From: Prolixibacteraceae bacterium JC049
GTDB lineage: Bacteria; Bacteroidota; Bacteroidia; Bacteroidales; Prolixibacteraceae
Length of the DNA: 64,000 bases
Direction: 5' to 3'
Assembly (NCBI GenBank): GCA_023369685.1
Contig: SACZ01000006.1
Location: 63,715-127,714, forward strand
Below the pieces are notes generated by a model. The model ran no database searches and was not told the DNA's origin. It saw only the letters and a list, made by a program, of their open reading frames with translations. Position numbers and translations under genes: made by a program. Positions 26,757-36,759 of this stretch are shown piece after piece (the first letter of the stretch is position 1; each line of letters begins with the position of its first letter).

Positions 26757-27140
26757 CTACGCCTCTTTTATAACATTCTTACTTGCTGCTTTAAAGCCTA
26801 GTCCGATAAAGATTAGGATGATACCAAAAGTGAAGTAATCCCAAGTACCTGCAATTGCCAATTTCATTCTCGTATCGGTAGTTTCATTTAATAATACTTG
26901 TGCAATGTTCGCTATCACAAATCCCCAACCAGCAAAATAGCACAGTTTATTCAAGATTATCAACAAATCAAAAAGCTGAGGTTCTCTACTAGTTGTCATC
27001 TTATTCAGGAATTTATCCCGAAAGAAATTCAGTAACATGATAAATCCATAGATAACTATTACAGCCAATAGCACTTTTACAAATACGCCTACATAACCTC
27101 CAAACAGGTCGGCATTCAAATTAAAAGGTTGTTTTTCCAT
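26757..27140 (-). CDS. Small membrane protein of unknown function
   Basis: A 127-residue protein with three hydrophobic segments (about residues 17-40, 62-85 and 100-118). I recognise no family motif. It sits 4 bases upstream of lgt and 24 bases downstream of another small membrane protein. The tight spacing suggests co-transcription but does not reveal a role. Confidence 0.7.
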   Translation of the reverse strand: MEKQPFNLNADLFGGYVGVFVKVLLAVIVIYGFIMLLNFFRDKFLNKMTTSREPQLFDLLIILNKLCYFAGWGFVIANIAQVLLNETTDTRMKLAIAGTWDYFTFGIILIFIGLGFKAASKNVIKEA

Positions 27141-27164
27141 AATACTTTTATTAGGTTATTTTAA

Positions 27165-27590
27165 TTATTGAGTCACTGTATTATTTACAGTTTTTCGGTT
27201 CATCAAATACTTACATAAATACACCAGCAACACATATGGACCAGTTATAAAAAATCCCATTATTGCTTTTAATGGCCAGCCGATTCCCATTATACTTAAG
27301 TATAACTGCTCTGCCTTTGCCTTATTGGATTCACTAACATTTTTAAAACTCTCGGCTTCTGTTAGTGCATGGAAGTCATAACCAAGATTTTCCAGCAACA
27401 TTTCTTTTGAATAATATGACCACCAAGCCATTAAAGCCATAAGAAGTCCCCATACTAAAAGACTAATTATTAAGTATGGAATTATCGGATAACGCACACG
27501 GAATTTACTCGTTTTCACCAATATTATAATAGGTAAAATTAACAATGCTACCAGTAGTAGATAGTCGACAATTTTTAGGGTTGTTTCCAT
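27165..27590 (-). CDS. Small membrane protein of unknown function
   Basis: A 141-residue protein with hydrophobic segments at about residues 10-27, 37-60 and 105-128 and a charged periplasmic or cytoplasmic loop (about 62-100). No domain is recognised. It begins one base after the stop of the MutS-like ATPase gene, so the two are almost certainly co-translated. Its pairing with a MutS-like protein that has membrane helices may be meaningful. Confidence 0.7.
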   Translation of the reverse strand: METTLKIVDYLLLVALLILPIIILVKTSKFRVRYPIIPYLIISLLVWGLLMALMAWWSYYSKEMLLENLGYDFHALTEAESFKNVSESNKAKAEQLYLSIMGIGWPLKAIMGFFITGPYVLLVYLCKYLMNRKTVNNTVTQ

Positions 27591-27591
27591 C

Positions 27592-29190
27592 TTAATTCAG
27601 ATATTTATTATTCGCAGCCACATCCAGTTCTTTCGATATGTTAATGGCCTCATCAATCAGTTTTTCGGGATAATTATTGATTTGTAATATTCGAATGGCA
27701 TTTCTATTTTTCAACTTGCCTTCTTTCAATTTATAATCGAAATCGACATTATTCTCCTTAATCATTTCACTGAAGTGGTAAAGATCGTACTCATCTGCCA
27801 GCATATCGGTCAATTCGATATCATGTGTCGAAACAAACACTTTATTCTTATTAGCAGTTAATGCAGACAATACCGCTTTTCCTGCAGCAATACGCTCAAC
27901 CGTATTCGTTCCTTTAAAGATCTCGTCCAGTAGAAACAGATTAGCCACATCCTTCTTACTTTCTGTTATCATCTCTTTTATTGTCAGCACCTCCTGAAAA
28001 TAGTAGCTCCTGTCATTCATCAAGTCGTCGCTAATTCGAATTGCTGAAAAAACTCTTAAATGGGGAATCTTCATCGATTGGGCAAAACAGGTATTTAAAG
28101 TAAGACCAGTTATAACATTTATGCCAATGGTACGAATGAAAGACGTTTTTCCCGACATATTAGATCCGGTTAATAAAATGGATTTATCTGTCACTTCTAT
28201 TGAATTCGTAATGCAATCAACTATTAATGGATGGTATACTTCCTTAGCATTCATCTCTTTGTTGTGAATAGTGGGAATACAGAATTGATTCAAGCCACTT
28301 CTCAGTGAAGCAGTAGAGATAGCAATATCCACTTCCCCCACAAAGTGAAAAACCTCTTCAATAGCTTCTCTTTTGGTATTCAACCGGCGTAGCACATTAA
28401 ATAAAAGCAACGGTTCCAATAAGAATGCAATTTTAAAAAGCTCTAGAATCCCCCAAAACATTACCTCCACTTCGTTTTGCATGTTTGCCTCTAAACGAAA
28501 CAAACTCATCCGGTTGCGTATCTTCTTTATTATTTCCACTGAATTACCAACCTGTGGATTTATCGCATTTAGTTCTTTAATTCGAATCAGTTTTTGAGCT
28601 ACTCCATTCAATTTCAATAGTTCGGGAACAGAATGCAAATATTCAAACAAGTGCCTTTTATTCCAGTAATGAAAGCCAATATTCACAATAAAGGTTCCCA
28701 TAAAAACAAAAAGCATAGCTGGCGTTATAAACGATAAAACCAAAGACAATATGCTAGTAAACGATAATAACCTGATTACAAAAAACCATTTAGGAGCTTC
28801 TTTGTGCTTGTCTTGAAATAGTGATCTGATATAATAAGCATCTTCTTTTTGAAGTTTCTGAAGTAGCAATTGAGCATTCACTCTTAACGGAGTATTTTCG
28901 CTCAATTCACAGATAAGTTGTTCTTTAGCTTTAAGCGAATTGAAATCGGAAGGGATAACTCGCAATTGATTATACAAACATTGCTGTCCGACCTTGGAGG
29001 TTGTTCTATCAAGAAACATAAAAAGCTCTTCAAAATCCAAGTCACTACAAGTTCTATCCGATAACACTTGCAATGCACCTGAGTTATCCTTTTTATTGAA
29101 ATACTTCTTTATGAAGGAGAAATTAAATGACTCTTTTTTAAGCTGTCCAAACGATTTTTCTAATTGTAAAACTCTTTTCTGCTTACGCAT
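27592..29190 (-). CDS. MutS-like ATPase with membrane helices
   Basis: A 532-residue protein with a MutS-type ABC ATPase domain in the C-terminal half: Walker A TGSNMSGKTSF at about residues 335-346, Walker B FLLDEIFKGTNT at about 416-427, and the H-loop VFSTHD-like segment VFVSTHDIELTD. It lacks the mismatch-recognition domain of MutS. Instead it has two adjacent hydrophobic helices at about residues 140-178. Such membrane-associated MutS paralogues recur in Bacteroidota and their function is unknown. It is the first gene of the lgt operon. A role in canonical mismatch repair is unlikely. Confidence 0.88.
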   Translation of the reverse strand: MRKQKRVLQLEKSFGQLKKESFNFSFIKKYFNKKDNSGALQVLSDRTCSDLDFEELFMFLDRTTSKVGQQCLYNQLRVIPSDFNSLKAKEQLICELSENTPLRVNAQLLLQKLQKEDAYYIRSLFQDKHKEAPKWFFVIRLLSFTSILSLVLSFITPAMLFVFMGTFIVNIGFHYWNKRHLFEYLHSVPELLKLNGVAQKLIRIKELNAINPQVGNSVEIIKKIRNRMSLFRLEANMQNEVEVMFWGILELFKIAFLLEPLLLFNVLRRLNTKREAIEEVFHFVGEVDIAISTASLRSGLNQFCIPTIHNKEMNAKEVYHPLIVDCITNSIEVTDKSILLTGSNMSGKTSFIRTIGINVITGLTLNTCFAQSMKIPHLRVFSAIRISDDLMNDRSYYFQEVLTIKEMITESKKDVANLFLLDEIFKGTNTVERIAAGKAVLSALTANKNKVFVSTHDIELTDMLADEYDLYHFSEMIKENNVDFDYKLKEGKLKNRNAIRILQINNYPEKLIDEAINISKELDVAANNKYLN

Positions 29191-29314
29191 TGTTTATGCC
29201 CTTTTAATAATCCAGAGTATCAGCTGAGAATTGTGAATAAATTATTCTTCACTAAACTTTAGTATAACATAACACATAATAATTACAAATACGTATCATA
29301 ATTATTCAAAATAA

Positions 29315-29352
29315 AACAGGGAAGTAAAATGCAACCATCCTACTTCCCTGTT
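29315..29352 (-). terminator. Intrinsic terminator after the GH13 amylase gene
   Basis: AACAGGGAAGTA (29315-29326) and TACTTCCCTGTT (29341-29352) form a perfect 12-bp stem with a 14-base loop, about 100 bases beyond the amylase stop. On the minus strand a T-rich tract follows the stem. Confidence 0.85.
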
Positions 29353-29452
29353 ATAATTATTTAAGCAGAGCAATAATCCTTAATGAACGAGATTTAAATC
29401 TACTGACTCCTTCTCTCCTAATCCATATCAGATATCCACTCTTCTACCTAAT

Positions 29453-31300
29453 TTAGTTCATCTCTAAAATCAACGGTGTTCGAGCCGGAACAGTTATTGA
29501 AGAACTCATATCGAAGTTTTTTTCCGAGATTACATCTTGAGCTTTTTCATCACCATTCAACATCTCGTAGAAACGTTTAGTATTGAGCACGACATCTTCA
29601 TTGTTCTTGTTCAGCACAATCATCACTTTCCCTTTCTCGGTGTAACGGAAGATACAGTAAACGCCATTTTCTGGAGCATAATGCATTATTTTACCATTGT
29701 GGATGATTTCATTTCCTTTTCTCCAATTCAATAGTTTTTTCATAAACTGCTGAGTTGCTTTTTCTTTTTCAGACAAACCTTCTCCAGTAAAACCATTCAC
29801 TTTGTCTCCAGCCCATCCTCCGGGGAAATCGGCACGAATCAATCCATGATCGCTACCTGCAGCATGTTTCATCAATATTTCGGTGCCGTAATAAATCTGA
29901 GGAATTCCCCGCATGGTCAAGAAGTACACCATAGCTAAGTTAAATGATGGAATATCGTGATTTAGCTGGTTATAAATACGAGCCATATCGTGGTTATCAG
30001 GGAAGATCACCAGATTATTCGGATCGGCATACAAGAAATCGTTGGCCAACATTTCGTACAGCTTTATCCAACCTGTTCCCCATGTTTCCTCTTTATTCAA
30101 CGCCTCAACCAATGCATTTTGCAATGGGAAATCCATTAAACTCGGCAAATACGATTTATAGCCGTTGTGATTTACTTTTCCCTTTTGCCAGTAGGAAACA
30201 ATAGCAGGATTCACACTCCACTCCTCTCCTACAATATTGAAGTTAGGGTATTCTTCCATCACCTCTTTTGTCCATTTACTCATAAAATCGGCATCCGGAT
30301 AAGGATAAGTATCCATACGGATTCCCTGAAGTCCGGCATACTCAATCCACCAAATTGTATTCTGAATAAGGTAGGTAGCCATAAACGGGTTACGCTGATT
30401 CAAGTCGGGCATGGTCTTCACGAACCAACCATCAGCAAACTGCTTCAAATCTTCTTTCGATGCATATTTATCTTGAACTGTAGTACGCTTGTGCGATGTT
30501 TGTGCAAACTCTCCTCCAAAGTTGATCCAGTCTTCCGAAGGTAAATCTTTCATCCACCAATGTTCCGATCCGCAGTGATTTACTATCATATCCATAATCA
30601 GACCTACACCTCGTTCTTTCGCCTTTTTCGACAACTCAGCGTACTCTTCATTGGTTCCAAAACGTTCATCTACCTTGTAATAGTCGGTGGTAGAATAGCC
30701 ATGGTACGAATATTTAGGTTGATTGTTTTCCAGAACCGGATTTACCCAAACCGAAGTGAATCCCATATCAGCGATATAATCCAAGTGATTGATAATCCCA
30801 CGGATATCTCCCCCATGTCGACCTCCTTTATATGTACGATCGGCTTGTTCTGAAAGTCCTTCTACATTATCATTAGCAGGGTCTCCATTTGCAAAGCGGT
30901 CCGGAGTAATCAGATACATTACATCCGAAGGAGTAAATCCAATTCGGTTGGCCGAACCAGCTTCTCTTTCCAACAACTCATACTCGTAAGTAACTACAGT
31001 CTTCTTTCCTTTATTGAAATTAATCGCAAACTTTCCTGGCTTTGCCTCAGCACCAATAGCCAAATCCACAAACAAGTAATTTTTATTGGTTACTTCCGAT
31101 ACACTTTTGATTTCAATTCCTGCATAATCAATCTGCGGACGTAAGTTGGCAATATTATCACCATGCACCAACAATTGCAGGTTTGGATTTTTCATTCCTA
31201 CCCACCAGAAAGCAGGCTCTAAATGGTTAATCTGGTATTTAGCAGCTGTTACATTTCCAACTAGCAATGCTAAAACCAATAATGTCAATATTCGCTTCAT
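29453..31300 (-). CDS. GH13 alpha-amylase/neopullulanase-like glycosidase, exported
   Basis: Secreted or periplasmic alpha-glucan hydrolase of 615 residues. A signal peptide (about 1-19, ending VTAAK) is followed by a beta-sandwich N-terminal domain (about 22-110, cyclomaltodextrinase-type), the GH13 barrel (about 125-530) and a C-terminal beta domain (about 540-615). Catalytic residues are visible: the nucleophile Asp of GIRMDTYPYP (about 327), the acid/base Glu of IVGEEWS (about 358) and the transition-state Asp of PDNHDMAR (about 436). Similar enzymes are SusA-like neopullulanases. It lies 8 bases downstream of a sulfatase, but no starch SusC/SusD is present here. Confidence 0.93.
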   Translation of the reverse strand: MKRILTLLVLALLVGNVTAAKYQINHLEPAFWWVGMKNPNLQLLVHGDNIANLRPQIDYAGIEIKSVSEVTNKNYLFVDLAIGAEAKPGKFAINFNKGKKTVVTYEYELLEREAGSANRIGFTPSDVMYLITPDRFANGDPANDNVEGLSEQADRTYKGGRHGGDIRGIINHLDYIADMGFTSVWVNPVLENNQPKYSYHGYSTTDYYKVDERFGTNEEYAELSKKAKERGVGLIMDMIVNHCGSEHWWMKDLPSEDWINFGGEFAQTSHKRTTVQDKYASKEDLKQFADGWFVKTMPDLNQRNPFMATYLIQNTIWWIEYAGLQGIRMDTYPYPDADFMSKWTKEVMEEYPNFNIVGEEWSVNPAIVSYWQKGKVNHNGYKSYLPSLMDFPLQNALVEALNKEETWGTGWIKLYEMLANDFLYADPNNLVIFPDNHDMARIYNQLNHDIPSFNLAMVYFLTMRGIPQIYYGTEILMKHAAGSDHGLIRADFPGGWAGDKVNGFTGEGLSEKEKATQQFMKKLLNWRKGNEIIHNGKIMHYAPENGVYCIFRYTEKGKVMIVLNKNNEDVVLNTKRFYEMLNGDEKAQDVISEKNFDMSSSITVPARTPLILEMN

Positions 31301-31308
31301 CTCTTGAA

Positions 31309-32922
31309 TTATTTATTGTTTTTTAATCTTTCTAAATCTGCTTTAAAGAAAGCCTGATTCAGTGAGTCACTCTCCTGATATTGCGTTCTCAACTCAGACA
31401 ACCTTTTTAATAATAGCTGTTTAGTCGATTCATAAGTAATATCGTTAAATACATTATTCATCTCTTCAGGATCTTTCTCTAAATCATACAATTCCCACTC
31501 ATCGATATCGTAATAAAAATGAATCAATTTATATCGATCGGTTCGTATTCCATAGTGCCTTTTTACGGCATGAATTCCCGGATATTCCCAATAGTGATAA
31601 TAGAGAGCATCTCTCCAATTTTCATTATTTCCTTCAAACAATGGGCTTAAACTTCTCCCTTGCATATCTCCGGGAATCTCAACACCTGCTACATCCAAAA
31701 ATGTTTCTGCAAAGTCCAGATTCTGCACTAAATCGGTATTCACCATTCTGTTTTTAATTTTGTGAGGCCAACGAATCAATAACGGAGTTCTAAACGATTC
31801 TTCATACATAAAGCGTTTATCAAACCAACCATGCTCTCCTAGATAAAACCCCTGATCGGAAGTATAAACTACAATGGTATTATCTACCAATCCTTTCTCA
31901 TCTAGATATTCCAAAACTCTACCAATGTTTTCATCCACCGAATTGACACATGCTAAATAATCCTGCATATAACGCTGATATTTCCAACGTATCAATGCTT
32001 TACCATTGGGTGTATTCTCTTGAAAATTACGATTAATTGGGCCATAAACTTTTTCCCATGTAGCTCTTTCCTCTTTTGTCATCCGGGCCAAATTATTTCG
32101 ATATGCCCCTTCGTACCATCCCATAAATTGTTCAAATCCCAGTTTGTCAACTAAGCCTGGAGCTATTTTATTATCGTTACTAAGTCCCATATGCTCACCA
32201 ATTTGCATTTCTGCATCCCTAGCTGCTTTACCTCTTCCTTTGTAATCATCAAAAAGCGACTGAGGCTCTTTTATTAAGTCCGATTTATAATCGGCAAGAT
32301 GACGCAATGCAGGCAACCACTCTCTATGCAGAGCCTTATGGTGATACATTAGCATAAAAGGTTTATTCTTATCTCTCTTATTTTCCAACCAAGCAAGGGC
32401 TTTGTCGGTAATAATATCAGTCACATACCCTTTCTCTTGCACAATTCCATTTGGCGTTCTGAAGTCGGGATTATAGTAATGTCCTTGGTCGGGTAATACA
32501 TTCCAGTAATCGAATCCAGTAGGTTCCGACTTTAAATGCCATTTTCCTACAATAGCTGTTTCGTAACCAGCTCTCCTCAACATCTTTGGGAAAGTATTCT
32601 GGTTTCCATCAAAGACATCTATGTTGTCCCTGACACCGTTCAGATGACTATGTTTTCCTGTTAGCACAACGGCTCTACTTGGCGAACAGATAGAATTGGT
32701 CACATAAGCATTATCAAAACGAATTCCTTCATTGGCAATCCGGTCGATATTAGGTGTTTTTATTAGAGTAGAATCATAAGCACTAATAGCTTGAAACGCA
32801 TGATCATCACTCATTATGAAAATGATATTCGGTTGCTTCTGCCGCTTTGTTTCACTCTTTTTTCCAGTACATGCAATGTTCAGTACTAAGAAAATGGCAA
32901 TTATGTATTCGATATTTTTCAT
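31309..32922 (-). CDS. Sulfatase, S1 type, lipoprotein
   Basis: Exported formylglycine-dependent sulfatase that removes sulfate esters, probably from a polysaccharide. The maturation motif is C79-S-P-S-R, with metal-binding MSDDHAFQ near the N-terminus and the KWHLK segment. I start it at the ATG 32922 (MKNIEYIIAIF), because this places a signal peptide and lipobox NIAC immediately at the N-terminus. The 8-residue-longer frame is less likely. The product is 537 residues, normal for the family. An anaerobic sulfatase-maturing enzyme is needed and is not seen in this window. It is part of the DUF5916-sulfatase-amylase run on the minus strand. Confidence 0.93.
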   Translation of the reverse strand: MKNIEYIIAIFLVLNIACTGKKSETKRQKQPNIIFIMSDDHAFQAISAYDSTLIKTPNIDRIANEGIRFDNAYVTNSICSPSRAVVLTGKHSHLNGVRDNIDVFDGNQNTFPKMLRRAGYETAIVGKWHLKSEPTGFDYWNVLPDQGHYYNPDFRTPNGIVQEKGYVTDIITDKALAWLENKRDKNKPFMLMYHHKALHREWLPALRHLADYKSDLIKEPQSLFDDYKGRGKAARDAEMQIGEHMGLSNDNKIAPGLVDKLGFEQFMGWYEGAYRNNLARMTKEERATWEKVYGPINRNFQENTPNGKALIRWKYQRYMQDYLACVNSVDENIGRVLEYLDEKGLVDNTIVVYTSDQGFYLGEHGWFDKRFMYEESFRTPLLIRWPHKIKNRMVNTDLVQNLDFAETFLDVAGVEIPGDMQGRSLSPLFEGNNENWRDALYYHYWEYPGIHAVKRHYGIRTDRYKLIHFYYDIDEWELYDLEKDPEEMNNVFNDITYESTKQLLLKRLSELRTQYQESDSLNQAFFKADLERLKNNK

Positions 32923-32974
32923 GGCATGGTAATATTCTTTTATCAATCACAATATTTCTAAAGCATTGTTCATA

Positions 32975-35401
32975 CTATCCTCTTCTTCTTTTCTTTAACT
33001 GATTCCAATCGATATAATACCTCACTCTCATAGAGATGCTATTTAGCTGATCGCTTTGAGCAACATTCGTGAAATTATCAACAAAGTTTCTGCTGATATT
33101 AGAATCGCTATTTTCAATTTCGTTTTTCCACACAATGGCCAACTCACTTCCCGGAGCAAACTCCCAATTGTATTCTAAATCGATATTCAAGGCATTATAG
33201 TTGATATGGTTGTTGCTATGAAAGTCAGACTGGTTAGCCAGTTCGCCACTTTGCTCAAGCAAATACGCCTCTTTGTGTTTCACTTTCGACCAATAATGGC
33301 GGGCACGCACTCTTAATGACGATTTCTGTGTAAAGTTCCATCGTCCTTCAATGGTATTAATATGAGTGTCAATATCCCTGTTTACAAAATAGATTCTGTC
33401 ATTGACTGAGTCGTAATGAGCAAAGCCGGGATTATTGTTATTCCTCATGTAGTAAAAATGATATTTCAGTAATACCTTGTTGCTTACCCTGAATTGAGGC
33501 AGAAGTTCGACCCAATAGAAAGCGCTTTTTCGAGTGCTGGCTCTCCAGTGCGACACACGACTTATTAATGCCAAATCTTTCCGGTGGTCTGTTTCATGAA
33601 TTAGCCTCACCCAAATATCCGTTGGCTCTTTGTATTTTCGACCTGCAATACGCGGTTCATAATAGTTGTAACGATGAAAAGGATGCGCACTCCATTCCAC
33701 TGCTGCCGACGAGTAATTGCTAAATACTACTTTGCTTAATCCATACATTTCGAACTTCGCATACAAATAAGGCTTATGTTGACTATAATGGCTAAGCGTC
33801 AGCATATGGGTAATCTCATTTATATTTCCAGAAGGCTTATAATTATTGTATTTCAATAAAGCCACATTACTTTGTTCGTTATTGTTATTTAGAAATCCCA
33901 TTGCGTTGGGATTAAATTGCTCATCGATGGTTTTGTGCGATAGGTCGAACTGAAATTTCCCCTTTATCTTCGATAATTTCACATTATATCGAAGTCCGGT
34001 TTCGTTATTTCCATCCTTCTTATTCTGACTCACTGCCAAATCTCCAGAAATAGCATACTTCGCTGATTTATTCGTCAGTTTAAACTCTGTAGCACTCACT
34101 ATCGAATGAAAGGTAGCGCTGGGATCAGTCACATATGTATTAGCCACACTCACATACGACTGATTCCCCAACGATTGATCCAGGACAAACATATTATAGT
34201 TGGCCACACCCTGTGTGAGGTATTTCCGGGTGTGTCCCGTTATGGTATCTTCTATTTCAGCATATGTTTTTGCCGTTAGGGCATTCAAAAACCCAACGCC
34301 TAAGCCTTTATTTGTTCTACCCGATAGCTTAACCGCATTCAATAATTTCGCTTCTACCGGATTTTCGGTAACCTGTTCGTGCTTCTCCAGCTCTCCGTTC
34401 AATTTTCCTCGTCTACTGGGAGTTCCCCCCAATCGTCGAGAATAGAAAATATCGCCTTTATTAAAAATTTCAGTTCCCTCGGTAAAGAACGAACGCTTTT
34501 CGTCGTAAAATGTCTCGAATGGAGATAAGTTAAGCTGCTGATCGTCCGACTCTACCTGCCCAAAATCGGGTATCAACATCATATCCAAGGTAAAACTCTC
34601 ATTTATTCCATACTTCACATCCATTCCCCCTTTAAACGACCAAGCGCTATTATCATGAGTCCTTTTGCTTACATAAGTGGAGAAGTAGGGATAAAACGAA
34701 AGACGTGTTTTCGGCTTTACTCCACTTATTCCTTTTAATGTTCCGGCTTGGTTAAGCCAACCAACAATGTTTTTATCGACAAAATTCCAGGTTACCCCTT
34801 CATTCTTCCTTTTTATTAAACGAAACAGATTCATCTCCCACACCTGCTGCTCTTTATTGGGAAAACGAAGCTCTGAAAAAGGGATACGCATCTCTACAAT
34901 CCAGCCTTCATTGCACAATCTTACTTTACTTTGCCAAACTGCGTTCCAACTTTTGTTCATACTTTCGATGGTATTCTGTGAATCCATCTGTATTCCAGAA
35001 GCTGAAACCATAAATTCTACAGAAGATCGCCCATCGTTCCATGGATTAATCTCGATTGAGAATAAATCGGCATTTAATTCATCACCAGCATCACGCGGTC
35101 CAAACTCGGTTAATATAGAATCGGGCGAGGCATCAAACAACATGGCACCTACATATAATGCATCGTTATCGTACAGTAATTTCACTCGGCTTTTCTCTGT
35201 TGGAGCAGCGCCATTCGCCGGACTTTGTTGTATAAAGTCACCAATAGCAATGGCATGTTTCCATGCTTCATCATCCAAATTGGCATCAACTTGGGGAGCT
35301 TTTTCGGTACGAGTAATCAAGATCTCTTTTCGATCTGTATTTGCTCCTACTTCACTAATCCATCCCAACAGTATTAAAAGAAAAATTACTCGTCTCATCA
35401 C
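32975..35401 (-). CDS. DUF5916 protein with CBM9-like N-terminal domain
   Basis: Exported 808-residue protein. A signal peptide (about 1-20) is followed by a carbohydrate-binding family 9-like domain (about 30-225, with APQVDANLDDEAW and ALYVGAMLFD) and a long DUF5916 region (about 235-808) with many alternating beta strands and terminal aromatic residues. This suggests an outer-membrane barrel. Function is unknown. It may bind or import glycans. It is transcribed first in the run with the sulfatase and amylase, and divergently from the LytS/LytTR pair, which could regulate it. Confidence 0.88.
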   Translation of the reverse strand: MMRRVIFLLILLGWISEVGANTDRKEILITRTEKAPQVDANLDDEAWKHAIAIGDFIQQSPANGAAPTEKSRVKLLYDNDALYVGAMLFDASPDSILTEFGPRDAGDELNADLFSIEINPWNDGRSSVEFMVSASGIQMDSQNTIESMNKSWNAVWQSKVRLCNEGWIVEMRIPFSELRFPNKEQQVWEMNLFRLIKRKNEGVTWNFVDKNIVGWLNQAGTLKGISGVKPKTRLSFYPYFSTYVSKRTHDNSAWSFKGGMDVKYGINESFTLDMMLIPDFGQVESDDQQLNLSPFETFYDEKRSFFTEGTEIFNKGDIFYSRRLGGTPSRRGKLNGELEKHEQVTENPVEAKLLNAVKLSGRTNKGLGVGFLNALTAKTYAEIEDTITGHTRKYLTQGVANYNMFVLDQSLGNQSYVSVANTYVTDPSATFHSIVSATEFKLTNKSAKYAISGDLAVSQNKKDGNNETGLRYNVKLSKIKGKFQFDLSHKTIDEQFNPNAMGFLNNNNEQSNVALLKYNNYKPSGNINEITHMLTLSHYSQHKPYLYAKFEMYGLSKVVFSNYSSAAVEWSAHPFHRYNYYEPRIAGRKYKEPTDIWVRLIHETDHRKDLALISRVSHWRASTRKSAFYWVELLPQFRVSNKVLLKYHFYYMRNNNNPGFAHYDSVNDRIYFVNRDIDTHINTIEGRWNFTQKSSLRVRARHYWSKVKHKEAYLLEQSGELANQSDFHSNNHINYNALNIDLEYNWEFAPGSELAIVWKNEIENSDSNISRNFVDNFTNVAQSDQLNSISMRVRYYIDWNQLKKRRRG

Positions 35402-35667
35402 TCGCTGTGTTTAATCCTCACTCCAAAATAGATGAAACATTCTGCTCTATCTAATTATATTGCCTGACAACCAATTCGCAGGGATAAACGACACGTTTTC
35501 TGTTATAGCAGCACATTGAGTTGTGTTTGGGTTATTTGTCCTTTTCAACAAGTAATATGTCCTTCATTTCAATCATTCGCCCTATTTCCTCTACTTTTTA
35601 TTGTATATTCATCTGTAACATTCTTATTTCTGAGTTTTAAAATAGAAATACAGGTAAACACACAACA

Positions 35668-36732
35668 ATGCAGATTATCTCACATAATCATACTTTAGGT
35701 GCCAAAATCGTCAATAACCGATGGATTCAGCACTTGCTGTATTGGATTGCCTATGTATTATTTTTCTCATTTGCATGGGGAAGCTACGATGCCCAGTACT
35801 CCAAAACGATAAGTGTTGAATTAATCAATTTGCCATTGAAAATGGCGCTGGTTTATTCTGTAATTTACTGGTTGTACCCACAATTTCTTTATAAAGAAAA
35901 GGTGTGGCAATTCATTAGTTACCTAATCGTTATTGTTGGAATAACAGCTGCATTACAACGTGTAGCTGACAATCTAATTATTGTCGACTATTTCTTTCCA
36001 GAGTGGCAAAAAGCAGCAACCTTTTCATTATCGCAGATAGTGCGAAGTGCGGTGAATTTTGGTTCGGTATTGATACTGCCTATGACCATTAAACTAATGG
36101 AATACCTCAACCAAATACAGCAATACAAACAAACGCTTGCCAAAGAAAAATTAGAAGCGGAACTTGCGTTTCTAAAAAACCAGGTACAACCTCACTTTTT
36201 ATTCAACACATTAAACAGCCTTTACTCTTTGATTTTAAAGCAGTCTGACGAATCGTTAAATGTAGTACTCAAACTATCGGAACTACTTCGATATATGCTT
36301 TATGAAACCAATTCGAAAAAGGTAGATTTACAAAAAGAGATTCGTTGTGTAAAAAGCTACCTTGAACTGGAACAAATAAGACATGGAAATAGAATCGATC
36401 TCAGCTTAAATGTTTGGGGAGAAATTGATCATCTACAAATTGCACCAATGTTGATTCTTCCTTTTATTGAGAATAGCTTTAAACACAGCACCAAAGGATT
36501 TAACGAACAAGCATGGATAACCATTGAGTTGGGAGCCAAAGAAAACAGTCTGGTATTAAAAGTTGAAAATAGCTTATCGACCGAAAGTGCTGATCAAACC
36601 TCACTGGTTGGAGGTATTGGTTTGAAAAATGTAAAAAGGCGCTTATCTTTATTATATCCCAACAATCACACGCTGAAGACAGAACTAACAGAAGATTCTT
36701 ATTCGGTTTACTTAAACTTAGAGCTACGATAA
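35668..36732 (+). CDS. LytS/YehU-type sensor histidine kinase
   Basis: Inner-membrane sensor kinase of 354 residues with four membrane helices in the N-terminal part (about residues 15-35, 48-68, 80-100 and 123-142). A His_kinase region follows with NQVQPHFLFNTLNSL (phospho-acceptor His about residue 175), then an ATPase domain with PFIENSFKHS and GGIGLKNVKRRL. The lack of an extracytoplasmic domain means that the signal is probably sensed within the membrane. It is followed 27 bases later by its LytTR regulator. It is divergent from the DUF5916 gene. Confidence 0.93.
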   Translation: MQIISHNHTLGAKIVNNRWIQHLLYWIAYVLFFSFAWGSYDAQYSKTISVELINLPLKMALVYSVIYWLYPQFLYKEKVWQFISYLIVIVGITAALQRVADNLIIVDYFFPEWQKAATFSLSQIVRSAVNFGSVLILPMTIKLMEYLNQIQQYKQTLAKEKLEAELAFLKNQVQPHFLFNTLNSLYSLILKQSDESLNVVLKLSELLRYMLYETNSKKVDLQKEIRCVKSYLELEQIRHGNRIDLSLNVWGEIDHLQIAPMLILPFIENSFKHSTKGFNEQAWITIELGAKENSLVLKVENSLSTESADQTSLVGGIGLKNVKRRLSLLYPNNHTLKTELTEDSYSVYLNLELR

Positions 36733-36759
36733 ACACCCAGAAATGTAAAATATGAACAG

